Source: a virus | Strand: one strand, 5' to 3' | Virus record (IMG/VR): IMGVR_UViG_3300046820_000897 | Coordinates: 1-43,229 of that record | Length of the DNA: 43,229 bases | Shown: one piece after another, positions 30,985 to 38,764 of the stretch | Numbering within the stretch: the first letter of the stretch is position 1 | Layout of the letters: each line of letters begins with the position of its first letter | Translations under genes and position numbers: made by a program | The notes under the pieces: generated by a model | Told to the model about the DNA's origin: nothing | What the model saw: the letters and a program-made list of their open reading frames with translations, nothing else | Database searches by the model: none

Positions 30985-33900
30985 ATGGTAATCAAGATTA
31001 ATTATACAAGTAGTGATGTGTATGTCAGCACATCAGTCTCACCCGTTTATGTGGTTGTGAATTATAGTGCTGTGAACAATGGCGGTGGTGCGGTTTGGGG
31101 TGGCATTACGGGGACACTTAGTGACCAGACTGATTTGCAAGATGCTCTTGATGACAAAGTGCCTTATACGGGTGCTATTGCAAATGTTGATCTTGGTGAG
31201 TATGAGCTGAAGGCCGGTCAACTTACCCTTGACGTATCTCCAACCGGCACGGCTGCGGTAGGTACAACTCGTTGGAATAACACAATAGGCAGCAGCGAAA
31301 CAACTCTGAAGGGTGGTAGCGTTATTCTAAAGAATGGCGTTGACTTGGTCGCAAGGATTGTCAATAAGGTTACACCGAATACTACACTAACAAAGGCAGC
31401 ATACCAAGCGGTAAGAGTAAGCGGTGCGCAAGGTCAGAGGTTAGCGGTGGCATTTGCTCAAGCGAATAACGATGCAAATAGTGCTGACACGATAGGACTT
31501 GTTACCGAAACAATACCAACAAATCAAGAGGGGTTTATTATCACAGTTGGGCAGATTGAGAACATCAACACAACGGGTAGTCTACAAGGTGAAACGTGGG
31601 CAGATGGTGATGTACTTTATCTTTCTCCTACAACTCCTGGTGCAATTACAAAGGTCAAACCAACGGGTGCAGGTCATATCGTAGTAATCGGATACGTTGA
31701 GTATGCTCACGCAAACAATGGCAAGATATATGTCAAGGTGATGAACGGATGGGAGTTGGATGAACTACATGATGTTAGCATTACATCAGTAGCAAACAAT
31801 GAGGCACTAATCTACGAATCAAGTTCTCAACTTTGGAAGAACAAGACAATAGCAACCGCATTAGGATTCACACCCGTTCCAACCACACGCACACTAACCA
31901 TCAATGGCACATCGCTTGATTTATCATCCGATAGGTCATGGACAATCGCAGCAGGAATAACGGGTAGCGGTGCAACGGGACAGGTTGCATATTGGAATGG
32001 AACGAGTTCACAGACGGGGAGTGCAGGATTGGTCTATAATGATTCTACGGGGTTAATGACTTTGAGCAAAAATCAAAATGCTGTTACTGAATTATTGGTT
32101 AGCAACACAACATCGGGAACTGCATCTGCTTCAAATATTAGACTAACATCAGATGCTTCAGCAGGGAATGGTGGAATTTCTAAAAATTCAACTAATATAA
32201 CACCATACAAAATTGTTGCATCAAAAGATTTGTCAATCTATAACACCTCAACGGGTGGAGATATTGCAATACTAAATGATTTTGCAACGGGCAATATTAA
32301 ATTTGCAGCAGGTGCATCCTCAACCGCACAAATGACATTACATAGTAATGGGAATTTAACGGCAAGAAGTACACTACCATCAACATTAGGAGCATCAAGT
32401 TTTAATTTTTTCTTGGGGTTATCGGGATTAATAGGTGCGAGTGCAACAATTAATGATATTAGTATAAATAACAATGCATATTTTAATGGAACAAATGTTA
32501 TTTATAAAAATAATGGTACTGCATCTAATTTGTATTTTGATAGTTCAGGAAACATTGGATTTTCAACTGCACCAAGTGGAACTGCTGGTGGTATTGTAAC
32601 ATTTACAGAAAGGTTTAGATTATTTAATACGGGTAATCTCCTCCTCCAAAACGGAGGCACATTCACCGATGGCGGTCAGCGTTTGCAGGTGATTGGTGAT
32701 GCGTTTATTAGGGGGAGTGGAAGCATTGCATTAGAAATTCAAAATAGTAGCGGTGTTTCATTAGCACAATTTAGGGGTGATACCCGTTTAACACTTGGGG
32801 GGAAAATTGATATAGGACTAACCAATACTGCATTTAATGCCTATTCAAATTCACTTAACATATTAGGTATAATTCCATCGGCATCTTGGGCAACAGAAGG
32901 TACGGGTGTTTGGGTTTTTGACAGAGCAGCATCATCAACAAGTGGTACATTAAGGCAAATTAGATTTGGAGGTATTGGTAGTGGTTTTGCTCCGTCAAGT
33001 GGAACTGCAACACATACACATTTAGAAATCAATTCCACCATCAACCAAACAGGCGGTGCTAACGGCATCACTCGTGGATTGTACGTTAACCCTACCCTCA
33101 CCGCTGCTGCTGATTGGCGTTCAATTGAATGGTCAAACAATAGCGGTTGGGGATTGTATGGGGCGGGGACTGCGCCGAACTTTCTTGGGGGGAACTTGAC
33201 TGTGAGTAGGAATCAGAATGGGGGAACAATAATAACTGTTTCAAATACTACAAGCGGAAATAATAGTCAATCGGGATTAGTTATAACTTCTGATAGTTTA
33301 TCGGGTAATGGATATTTCGCAAAGTATTCATCTGCAAAAACAGCATACAAAATAGTTAATGCAAGTGATTTTTATTTAATCAATGATACGGCAGGTGATA
33401 TTTCTATCCTAAATGATTGGAGCAGTGGTAAAATAAAGTTTAGCGGAGGTGCAGCATCAACCGCCCAAATGACCCTCACCGCAGCAGGGCGATTGCTTTT
33501 GGGGACAACGACAGAGGGAACACAAATTCTACAAGTAAATGGTGATGCCTATATAAAAGGAACGGGAACAACAAGTGCAACAAATGCTTTATTAGTTCAA
33601 AATAGTGCTGGTAATACTACATTTCAAGTTTTGAATGCTGGTGGTATTTTAGTTCATGATCCATCATTTAATCAAGCCTTGCAAATAAATGGAATTGCTG
33701 GTTCACAAGCAATGGCAATAGGATCTATTGGTTCGTATGCTAATGCTTCTGGTTCTGGCGCTACGGCTATTGGAAGAACCGCAAATGCTTCTGGCGCACA
33801 ATCTGTATCATTAGGGATTCAATCAACTGCGTCTGGACTAACCGGAATTGCAATCGGTTATTTATCTGTTGCAAATAGTTCTTATGGTATTGCTTTAGGT

Positions 33901-34440
33901 TTTCAAGCAAGTTCTGGTTTTGGTACATATTCAATAGCATTTAATGCTCAAGCAAATGCATCAAATCAATTTGTCGCCGGTCAAATAACAGATGTTTATT
34001 TTGGTAGTGGTGTAAGAACATATAACACTAATGGATTAAGTTATACAATTCATGGAAGCGGTGGCGGTACAAATACAAGTACTGCTGGTGGTGATATTAC
34101 TATCGCTGGCGGTAAAGGTATAGGAACACAAGAACCGGGAAGGGTATATTTCGCAACTCCTATAAAAAATGCAACTAACGTATTGCAAACATTAGTAAAT
34201 AGATTTGCAATTATTCAAGATACGGGGAATGTTGTTATACAAAATGGTGGAACTTTTACAGATGAATTATCATCCAGATTAACAGTTAATTCAACTACGC
34301 AAGGTTTTTTAACTCCTCGCATGACAAATGCGCAAAGATTGGCAATAAGCAGTCCGGCAATTGGATTAGAGGTTTATTGTACGGATATGGTTGAAGGTAA
34401 ATACATTTACAAATCAACGGGGTGGACATTCATCATATAA
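30985..34440 (+). CDS. Tail fibre / receptor-binding protein with YadA-like repeats
   Basis: The 1151-residue protein has an N-terminal attachment part (GGAVWGGITGTLSDQTDLQD), then WELDELHDVSITSVANNEAL, then two diverged copies of a repeat at about residues 360-452 and 740-835 (SKNQNAVTELLVSNTTSG and SRNQNGGTIITVSNTTSG). Residues about 912-992 carry YadA/Hia-head-like short repeats (SGSGATAIGRTANASGAQSV). The end (QGFLTPRMTNAQRLAI, WTFII) is typical of Bacteroidota fibre C-termini. It binds the host receptor. Confidence 0.85.
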   Translation: MVIKINYTSSDVYVSTSVSPVYVVVNYSAVNNGGGAVWGGITGTLSDQTDLQDALDDKVPYTGAIANVDLGEYELKAGQLTLDVSPTGTAAVGTTRWNNTIGSSETTLKGGSVILKNGVDLVARIVNKVTPNTTLTKAAYQAVRVSGAQGQRLAVAFAQANNDANSADTIGLVTETIPTNQEGFIITVGQIENINTTGSLQGETWADGDVLYLSPTTPGAITKVKPTGAGHIVVIGYVEYAHANNGKIYVKVMNGWELDELHDVSITSVANNEALIYESSSQLWKNKTIATALGFTPVPTTRTLTINGTSLDLSSDRSWTIAAGITGSGATGQVAYWNGTSSQTGSAGLVYNDSTGLMTLSKNQNAVTELLVSNTTSGTASASNIRLTSDASAGNGGISKNSTNITPYKIVASKDLSIYNTSTGGDIAILNDFATGNIKFAAGASSTAQMTLHSNGNLTARSTLPSTLGASSFNFFLGLSGLIGASATINDISINNNAYFNGTNVIYKNNGTASNLYFDSSGNIGFSTAPSGTAGGIVTFTERFRLFNTGNLLLQNGGTFTDGGQRLQVIGDAFIRGSGSIALEIQNSSGVSLAQFRGDTRLTLGGKIDIGLTNTAFNAYSNSLNILGIIPSASWATEGTGVWVFDRAASSTSGTLRQIRFGGIGSGFAPSSGTATHTHLEINSTINQTGGANGITRGLYVNPTLTAAADWRSIEWSNNSGWGLYGAGTAPNFLGGNLTVSRNQNGGTIITVSNTTSGNNSQSGLVITSDSLSGNGYFAKYSSAKTAYKIVNASDFYLINDTAGDISILNDWSSGKIKFSGGAASTAQMTLTAAGRLLLGTTTEGTQILQVNGDAYIKGTGTTSATNALLVQNSAGNTTFQVLNAGGILVHDPSFNQALQINGIAGSQAMAIGSIGSYANASGSGATAIGRTANASGAQSVSLGIQSTASGLTGIAIGYLSVANSSYGIALGFQASSGFGTYSIAFNAQANASNQFVAGQITDVYFGSGVRTYNTNGLSYTIHGSGGGTNTSTAGGDITIAGGKGIGTQEPGRVYFATPIKNATNVLQTLVNRFAIIQDTGNVVIQNGGTFTDELSSRLTVNSTTQGFLTPRMTNAQRLAISSPAIGLEVYCTDMVEGKYIYKSTGWTFII

Positions 34441-34458
34441 ACTTAAAATAAAATAAAA

Positions 34459-34758
34459 ATGGCAAAACAAATCCAACCCATCAATGTATGGGTAAATGGC
34501 GAAGAAAAGACGGCAGAATTTTTATCGGTAACAGGTATTTATGACAACTACGAAAGCACTGCAACAAACATTTGCAGATTGTTTACTAAAGTTGTAGACG
34601 CTGAAGGTAATGAAGTACCTGGCGAGGAAGTTTCTGCATCAAACCTTGACATTAATGGCCAGGACTACATTAATTGGGGAGACCAACCCGCAATGAGTAT
34701 AAATGCTTGGATTTATCAGTGGTCAGCGGATAAATTAAATTTAGTAATTTTACATTAA
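34459..34758 (+). CDS. Small post-fibre protein (complete copy)
   Basis: The 99-residue protein begins MAKQIQPINVWVNGEEKTAE and contains TKVVDAEGNEVPGEEVSASN, with a C-terminal WIYQWSADKLNLVILH. It is strand-rich and has no signal peptide. It follows the fibre after 18 bases and may be a fibre chaperone or tail accessory protein. The same gene's end opens the window (1-227), identical in sequence. Confidence 0.75.
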   Translation: MAKQIQPINVWVNGEEKTAEFLSVTGIYDNYESTATNICRLFTKVVDAEGNEVPGEEVSASNLDINGQDYINWGDQPAMSINAWIYQWSADKLNLVILH

Positions 34759-34930
34759 ATTAAATACTATGACACTTGTAGAACTGAAGGCATCCGCTTA
34801 TGATTGTTTAGCACAGATTGAGTACTTGCAAAAGCAATTGCAAGAAATCAACCAAAAGATTGCAGAAGAACTCCAAAAAGAGAAAAACGAAAATGGATAA
34901 AAAGATTAGTGCATTACCGATTTCATTTGA
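34532..34930. repeat. 399-bp exact repeat of the window start
   Basis: These bases equal 1-399 of the window without mismatch, covering most of the post-fibre gene, the coiled-coil peptide and the start of the i-spanin-like gene. The first difference is at 400 (G) versus 34931 (A). Beyond it the two copies stay homologous but differ often. Confidence 0.95.
34769..34900 (+). CDS. 43-residue coiled-coil peptide (copy B)
   Basis: Identical in DNA and protein to 238-369, opening lysis cassette B. It overlaps the following gene by 8 bases. See copy A for features. Confidence 0.6.
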   Translation: MTLVELKASAYDCLAQIEYLQKQLQEINQKIAEELQKEKNENG

Positions 34931-35168
34931 ACAGTTCAGCAAAGACCCAGTTAAAGGTTTTCTGTTCATTACATTGATTGCGATTGGTTACTTATATGTA
35001 GACCAAAAGCTGATGTACACCGAGCAAATTGAGAGTCAAGGTTCAAAGATAGAGAAGTTAGAAGCAAAAATTGATGCTCTTGGGATACAACTCAAGAGGT
35101 CTGACTCATTGCTCTCTGCCACAACATCTAAAATCTTAGTCCTTCAAGAACTTGGTAAAATTAAATGA
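34893..35168 (+). CDS. i-spanin-like membrane protein (copy B)
   Basis: The 91-residue protein has no amino-acid change from copy A, but many third-codon bases differ from position 34931 onward (for example GAG/GAA, AGT/AGC, GTA/GTT). One membrane segment precedes a coiled coil. Silent change with no protein change shows strong purifying selection. It overlaps the lipoprotein gene by 4 bases. Confidence 0.6.
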   Translation: MDKKISALPISFEQFSKDPVKGFLFITLIAIGYLYVDQKLMYTEQIESQGSKIEKLEAKIDALGIQLKRSDSLLSATTSKILVLQELGKIK

Positions 35169-35518
35169 AACGATTAATTGCTATACTATTTATTTCATCA
35201 TGTGCTAACCCTATCAAGGAGGATAAACTTATTCTTGATGGGGTTGACACTATCCTGATGCAATCAAAGGAACATATTGACACTGTTGTGAAGTTCCTCC
35301 CAAAGGTTGATAAGCATATTGAGAAAGCAGAGAAGGAAGTCTTGAATAATGTTCAAAGCATAAAATTGCAAAATGCTAAACTCAAAGCAGATGCCAAAAT
35401 AGTCAAGACAATTACAATTAGAGATACTATCATCATTAAGGAAAAGACTAATTTTTGGGGTAGGAAAAGAACCTCTACCGATTCAATATCAACAATAGAT
35501 TCAACTGAACAACAATGA
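35165..35518 (+). CDS. Outer-membrane lipoprotein, o-spanin-like (copy B)
   Basis: The 117-residue protein keeps the lipobox (ISSC, Cys13). Compared with copy A, substitutions lie at residues 20-24 (EDKLIL versus EEKVLF) and a few later positions (S to N, E to A, K to R, T to S). The layout and the 4-base overlaps are the same as in cassette A. Confidence 0.6.
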   Translation: MKRLIAILFISSCANPIKEDKLILDGVDTILMQSKEHIDTVVKFLPKVDKHIEKAEKEVLNNVQSIKLQNAKLKADAKIVKTITIRDTIIIKEKTNFWGRKRTSTDSISTIDSTEQQ

Positions 35519-35733
35519 AGCAATTCTTTTGTGAAGAAAACGGCAGACTATCAATGAAGCGTTTATGCGGTTTTATCTGCGTGATAATCATTTGCGTTAC
35601 AATGTACCACAATTCATTCTACGAGACTGAACCAAGTGAGGCACTTGTTTACTCTGTGTCTGCTCTTGCTTTTGGGTGCCTGGGGTTGACATCTGCTGAG
35701 AAAATATTCAAGAAGGATGAGAACAAAGATTGA
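35515..35733 (+). CDS. Holin-like protein (copy B)
   Basis: The 72-residue protein is identical to the cassette A copy. It has two hydrophobic segments, a charged tail and a second in-frame ATG at residue 14. Many codons differ silently between copies, so the amino-acid sequence is under strong constraint. Confidence 0.6.
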   Translation: MKQFFCEENGRLSMKRLCGFICVIIICVTMYHNSFYETEPSEALVYSVSALAFGCLGLTSAEKIFKKDENKD

Positions 35734-36208
35734 TGCACCAAGGTTGTTGCTCATTGCAATTGCATTGCTTTTGTTATTCCTTTGGGTAACATCTTGCAAT
35801 CCAGTTAAGCGAGTTCTGAACAATCAGGAGATGCTTGAGGAAGTGGCAAAGGTTGTTGTTAAAGGTGGGTGGTGTGCAAATGATACCACCTTTGTTGTCA
35901 AGTCAGATACCTTGGTTGAGGTAGATACATTGGTGAGGATTGATACCCTTACCGATACCTATGTCTTAAATGATACAACCTACATCACCAAGTGGAAAAC
36001 AAGGGACATCACCAAGTCAACCACAATACATGACACCATCAAGTCCTTCATTGTTGACAATGCCCGTGTGAGGTTATTACAAGCTGATTCAGCACGTTTA
36101 ACGGGTGAGGTGATACAATGGAAAGGGAAGGCAGATAGTCGCTTAAACTGGTTGATATCACTTTTACTTGTAATTGCATTATTCATTTATTTAAAACTTA
36201 GAAAATGA
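35717..36208 (+). CDS. Unimolecular-spanin-like protein (copy B)
   Basis: The 163-residue protein has the lipobox VTSC (Cys27), spaced Asp-Thr strands and a C-terminal membrane segment (LNWLISLLLVIALFIYLKLR). About 16 substitutions separate it from copy A, clustered around residues 128-157. It is the most diverged membrane protein of the cassette. The overlap pattern is as in cassette A. Confidence 0.7.
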   Translation: MRTKIDAPRLLLIAIALLLLFLWVTSCNPVKRVLNNQEMLEEVAKVVVKGGWCANDTTFVVKSDTLVEVDTLVRIDTLTDTYVLNDTTYITKWKTRDITKSTTIHDTIKSFIVDNARVRLLQADSARLTGEVIQWKGKADSRLNWLISLLLVIALFIYLKLRK

Positions 36209-36672
36209 AATTATCTGAGCATCTTGATTTGTCAGAAGTAGTAAGGTCAGAATCTGCAAAGCGTAAAGGCATCTCAAATATGCCAACTGCTGAACACATT
36301 GCAAACTTTAAAATACTTGCAGAGAAGGTATTTGAACCAATAAGGCAACATTTTAGATGCCCTATACATATCTCAAGTGGTTACAGGTCCAAAGAGTTGA
36401 ATCAAGCGGTTGGGGGAAGTAGTTCTTCACAACATTGCACGGGTGAGGCGATTGATATAGATATGGATGGAACACCGAATGGAATAACTAACAGAATGGT
36501 CTTTGATTATATCAAGGATAACTTAGAGTTTGACCAACTTATATATGAGTTCGGAGATTCTAATAATCCTGATTGGGTACACGTTTCTTATGAAACTACT
36601 GGTAAGCAGAGAAAACAAATACTGAAGGCATCAAGGGTAAACGGGAAAACAACTTACTCACCTTATAAATAA
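36205..36672 (+). CDS. M15-family peptidase, phage endolysin (copy B)
   Basis: The 155-residue protein has the M15 motifs: ISSGYRSKELN, SSQHCTGEAIDIDMDG and DWVHVSYE. The loop before the zinc motif differs from copy A (QAVGGSS versus DTIPGASLT), and the C-terminus ends YSPYK. The catalytic set is intact in both, so both should be active peptidoglycan peptidases. Confidence 0.9.
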   Translation: MKLSEHLDLSEVVRSESAKRKGISNMPTAEHIANFKILAEKVFEPIRQHFRCPIHISSGYRSKELNQAVGGSSSSQHCTGEAIDIDMDGTPNGITNRMVFDYIKDNLEFDQLIYEFGDSNNPDWVHVSYETTGKQRKQILKASRVNGKTTYSPYK

Positions 36673-36746
36673 TGTAAAAAACACAGGTTTGCTGCTATTT
36701 AACGATGACATTTGACTGTACATTGTGTTTATTTTAATGTGATTCT

Positions 36747-36778
36747 CCCCTGATATTTTTATATCGGGGGTTCTTTTT
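36747..36778 (+). terminator. Terminator after lysis cassette B
   Basis: CCCC (36747-36750) with TGATAT pairs, with one bulged T, with ATATCGGGGG (36761-36770), followed by TTCTTTTT. It lies 75 bases after the peptidase stop; the terminator of cassette A is 26 bases after its stop and unrelated in sequence. Confidence 0.7.
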
Positions 36779-36822
36779 ATGGGTAAACAACAAAAAATAT
36801 TTTAAAAAATATAAAAAAAGTG

Positions 36823-36852
36823 TTGTTTGTATGAAATAAAGTGTTATCTTCG
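36823..36852 (+). promoter_or_regulatory. Early promoter of module B
   Basis: TTG (36823-36825), 19-base spacer, TATCTTCG (36845-36852, one mismatch to TAnnTTTG). It is 31 bases before the first gene of module B and follows the terminator, mirroring the layout of module A. Confidence 0.55.
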
Positions 36853-36882
36853 CTTTATCAATCACAAACAAAAACACAAAAA

Positions 36883-37116
36883 ATGACAAACGTAACATTA
36901 AAAATCACAGTTTCACACAATCAAGTAACCGAGAAAATCTCTGTAATGTCTGAAAATTCAACAATGGTTGTAAGTCTTGATGACAACAAAACTAAAGTAT
37001 GGAACGAGATTGGAAAGTTTAACCCTTCTATTGTTTACACTTGGGGTCAACAAATTTGGAATATGTTTCACCCAAATGTTTACGGAAAGGTTATTAATGT
37101 AGATATCTTAAATTAA
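36883..37116 (+). CDS. Hypothetical protein, 77 residues, first gene of module B
   Basis: The start at 36883 (MTNVTLKITVSHNQVTEKIS) is preferred to an upstream in-frame one at 36841 that overlaps the promoter. The protein is strand-rich with a C-terminal WGQQIWNMFHPNVYGKVINV. No family recognised. First position behind the promoter implies very early expression. Confidence 0.6.
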   Translation: MTNVTLKITVSHNQVTEKISVMSENSTMVVSLDDNKTKVWNEIGKFNPSIVYTWGQQIWNMFHPNVYGKVINVDILN

Positions 37117-37174
37117 ATCAATCACGGGGCGAGGCATCCTACACCTCATTAAATCACACTTAAAAAACACAGTT

Positions 37175-37498
37175 ATGAAATTAGACTTTACCAAATTAGA
37201 AGGATGGGAATTAACAAAAGCAATCTACTTGGTTCAATGTGCTAAGAAACTTTGTATGAATCTTAATTCATACGGGGAAATAGCAGTTAATCCCAACTCA
37301 GGTTACACTTATTTATGGTCAGAAGATTACCCATTTACTTTGTATATGGAAATAGATTGCAGGTTAAATGAGAATGATGTTTGGGTTCAGTTCACAGATT
37401 TGGAAGATGGGGAAGAAACAGAAAGAAGGTTATCTGAATTTGAAAGTATTGAGGATATTTATGAGTGGATTGAATCTTTAGAAAACTTTGAAGATTAA
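37175..37498 (+). CDS. Hypothetical acidic protein, 107 residues
   Basis: The protein begins MKLDFTKLEGWELTKAIYLV; GYTYLWSEDYPFTLYMEIDC and a strongly acidic C-terminus (FESIEDIYEWIESLENFED) follow. 'Y.WSED...TLYM' occurs in small phage proteins I recall only as unknowns. Many Glu and Asp suggest a soluble, possibly DNA-mimicking or protein-binding role; that is a guess. Confidence 0.6.
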   Translation: MKLDFTKLEGWELTKAIYLVQCAKKLCMNLNSYGEIAVNPNSGYTYLWSEDYPFTLYMEIDCRLNENDVWVQFTDLEDGEETERRLSEFESIEDIYEWIESLENFED

Positions 37499-37515
37499 TA
37501 GTAAAACCAAAAACA

Positions 37516-37602
37516 ATGAAAGTAAAAAGAATCATCACTTGGGCAACAATTATCGCAATGCTTTGGGTAGTCGGGCAGATTCAAGACCAATTTTGTAGGT
37601 AA
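37516..37602 (+). CDS. Membrane micropeptide with GQxQDxxC tail (module B)
   Basis: A 28-codon frame: MKVKRIITWATIIAMLWVVG then QIQDQFCR. It has a basic start, one membrane segment and a tail like GQLQDPYC of the peptide at 13372-13464. The stop overlaps the next ATG (TAATG). Between the two, membrane residues vary while the tail stays. Confidence 0.55.
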   Translation: MKVKRIITWATIIAMLWVVGQIQDQFCR

Positions 37603-37727
37603 TGAATGCCAAGAAACTCCTGCAACCAATATGGGTAAAATGCAGATTATGCAAATCACTTTACACAATCACAATAAAAATACAAAGCAAATGCCCGAGA
37701 TGCCACTGCCTAAATGGATGGACCTAA
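37602..37727 (+). CDS. Small zinc-ribbon protein (copy B)
   Basis: The 41-residue protein MNAKKLLQPIWVKCRLCKSL continues to CPRCHCLNGWT, giving two CxxC knuckles. The homologue is at 4967-5113. Its 3' end overlaps the next gene by 37 bases in another frame, as in module A, where the reading frame runs about 13 codons longer past the shared CLNG. Confidence 0.6.
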   Translation: MNAKKLLQPIWVKCRLCKSLYTITIKIQSKCPRCHCLNGWT

Positions 37728-37879
37728 ACACCTTTGAACGACACAAGTTGCTCGGTGAACTTATTGATGCTATGATTTATAGCGGAGAAGCCGTACAACA
37801 CCTAAAAGTAACTGTTGAGCAGTTCAGATTGATGGGTTATGTTAGGTCTGTTATTTTACCTCAAAACGAAGAACAATGA
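37691..37879 (+). CDS. Small conserved protein, N-domain of the split pair (copy B)
   Basis: The 62-residue protein from ATG 37691 (MPEMPLPKWMDLNTFERHKL) matches residues 1-60 of the 84-residue protein at 5041-5295; LIDAMIYSGEAVQHLKVTVE is identical. It stops at QNEEQ where module A continues into the zinc motif. It overlaps the next gene by ATGA. Confidence 0.7.
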   Translation: MPEMPLPKWMDLNTFERHKLLGELIDAMIYSGEAVQHLKVTVEQFRLMGYVRSVILPQNEEQ

Positions 37880-38103
37880 AACCAAAAACATTAAAAGAAT
37901 TTAAGCAATACCTTCAGCAAGAACTTGATTATGGATGGTCAGAACGCACTGATTGGAATAGAGGTTTTGATGCTTGTCTAATTAGGTACATAGAAAAGAT
38001 AAGCGAGTTTATCGGAGAAGAACCAGTTAAAGAAGAAACCTGTCCCGAATGTGAGGGAAGAGGTTGCAAAGATTGTACATTTTTAAAACCTGAAGAACTA
38101 TGA
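37876..38103 (+). CDS. Small protein with C-terminal CxxCxGxGCxxC motif
   Basis: The 75-residue protein has a new N-terminal part (MKPKTLKEFKQYLQQELDYG, WNRGFDACLIRYIEKISEFI) followed by TCPECEGRGCKDCTFLKPEE, which matches the C-terminus of the module A protein at 5041-5295. So the zinc motif is a mobile C-terminal module. It overlaps the next gene by ATGA. Confidence 0.65.
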   Translation: MKPKTLKEFKQYLQQELDYGWSERTDWNRGFDACLIRYIEKISEFIGEEPVKEETCPECEGRGCKDCTFLKPEEL

Positions 38104-38264
38104 CAAAAGTATGCGGTAGGTGCAAGAAAGAGAAACCTAAAACCGAGTTTCACAAAAGCAACACAAGGGTAGATAAGTTATCAAATCGTTGCAAGGTTTG
38201 TGAGAAGATAGTCAAGAGCAAGAAGCATAATGACCCTTATGCGGACCTTTACAGAATATTTTAA
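38100..38264 (+). CDS. CxxC zinc-finger protein, 54 residues (copy B)
   Basis: MTKVCGRCKKEKPKTEFHKS and then CKVCEKIVKSKK give two CxxC pairs in a basic protein, homologous to 5292-5450 and in the same order after the zinc-motif gene. The C-terminus (DPYADLYRIF) aligns with EYASLYGLI of copy A. Confidence 0.7.
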   Translation: MTKVCGRCKKEKPKTEFHKSNTRVDKLSNRCKVCEKIVKSKKHNDPYADLYRIF

Positions 38265-38283
38265 TCAATAAAAACCAAAACAA

Positions 38284-38454
38284 ATGACAAGGCAAGAACT
38301 TAGAAGATTGCGAAGAGCAAAAGAAATCACACAGGAAAAGTTAGCAGAACTTTCAGGAATCTCACTGGCAACAATCAACAGGGCAGAGAAAAGTGGTAAG
38401 GTCAGACTTTGTACAATGCAAAAATTATTTCAAGTTTTAGAAGAAATTAATTAA
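38284..38454 (+). CDS. Small HTH (XRE/Cro-like) regulator, module B
   Basis: The 56-residue protein MTRQELRRLRRAKEITQEKL, then ISLATINRAEKSGKVRLC, is a single HTH_3 domain related to that at 2273-2470. Here it is not the first gene but comes after the zinc-protein block. A change of place with conserved sequence suggests modular exchange. Confidence 0.8.
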   Translation: MTRQELRRLRRAKEITQEKLAELSGISLATINRAEKSGKVRLCTMQKLFQVLEEIN

Positions 38455-38482
38455 CTTTAACATTAAATAAATCACAAACGCA

Positions 38483-38764
38483 ATGAAAAAACAAGTCACA
38501 ACAAATGTCCGCATACCTGCGGAATGGTTAAAAATCAGCATCTCAGACATTATGATTATGGTCACTGCTACCATCAACGATGCAGGTGATTACATTGATG
38601 TAAATGTTAGAGAGATTCTAATGCCAGGTTACCACTGCCTAAACATTTTACCTGAGTATCATTCTGCCTTTTATGAATTGGTAGAGCAGAAGTGTCTTGA
38701 TGCTTATACGTTCAAGATGGATTCAGAGTATGACCACGAATACTATGCAGACTATGCCATCTGA
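38483..38764 (+). CDS. Hypothetical protein, 93 residues
   Basis: The protein begins MKKQVTTNVRIPAEWLKISI and ends in an acidic, Tyr-rich stretch (DSEYDHEYYADYAI). No membrane segment or motif is recognised. It overlaps the next gene by 11 bases. Confidence 0.6.
   Translation: MKKQVTTNVRIPAEWLKISISDIMIMVTATINDAGDYIDVNVREILMPGYHCLNILPEYHSAFYELVEQKCLDAYTFKMDSEYDHEYYADYAI

Noticed and set aside
30985-34440. Diversity-generating retroelement targeting the fibre
   Set aside because: No reverse transcriptase gene and no template repeat matching the fibre end are visible. The internal repeats are diverged at all positions, not only at adenines.
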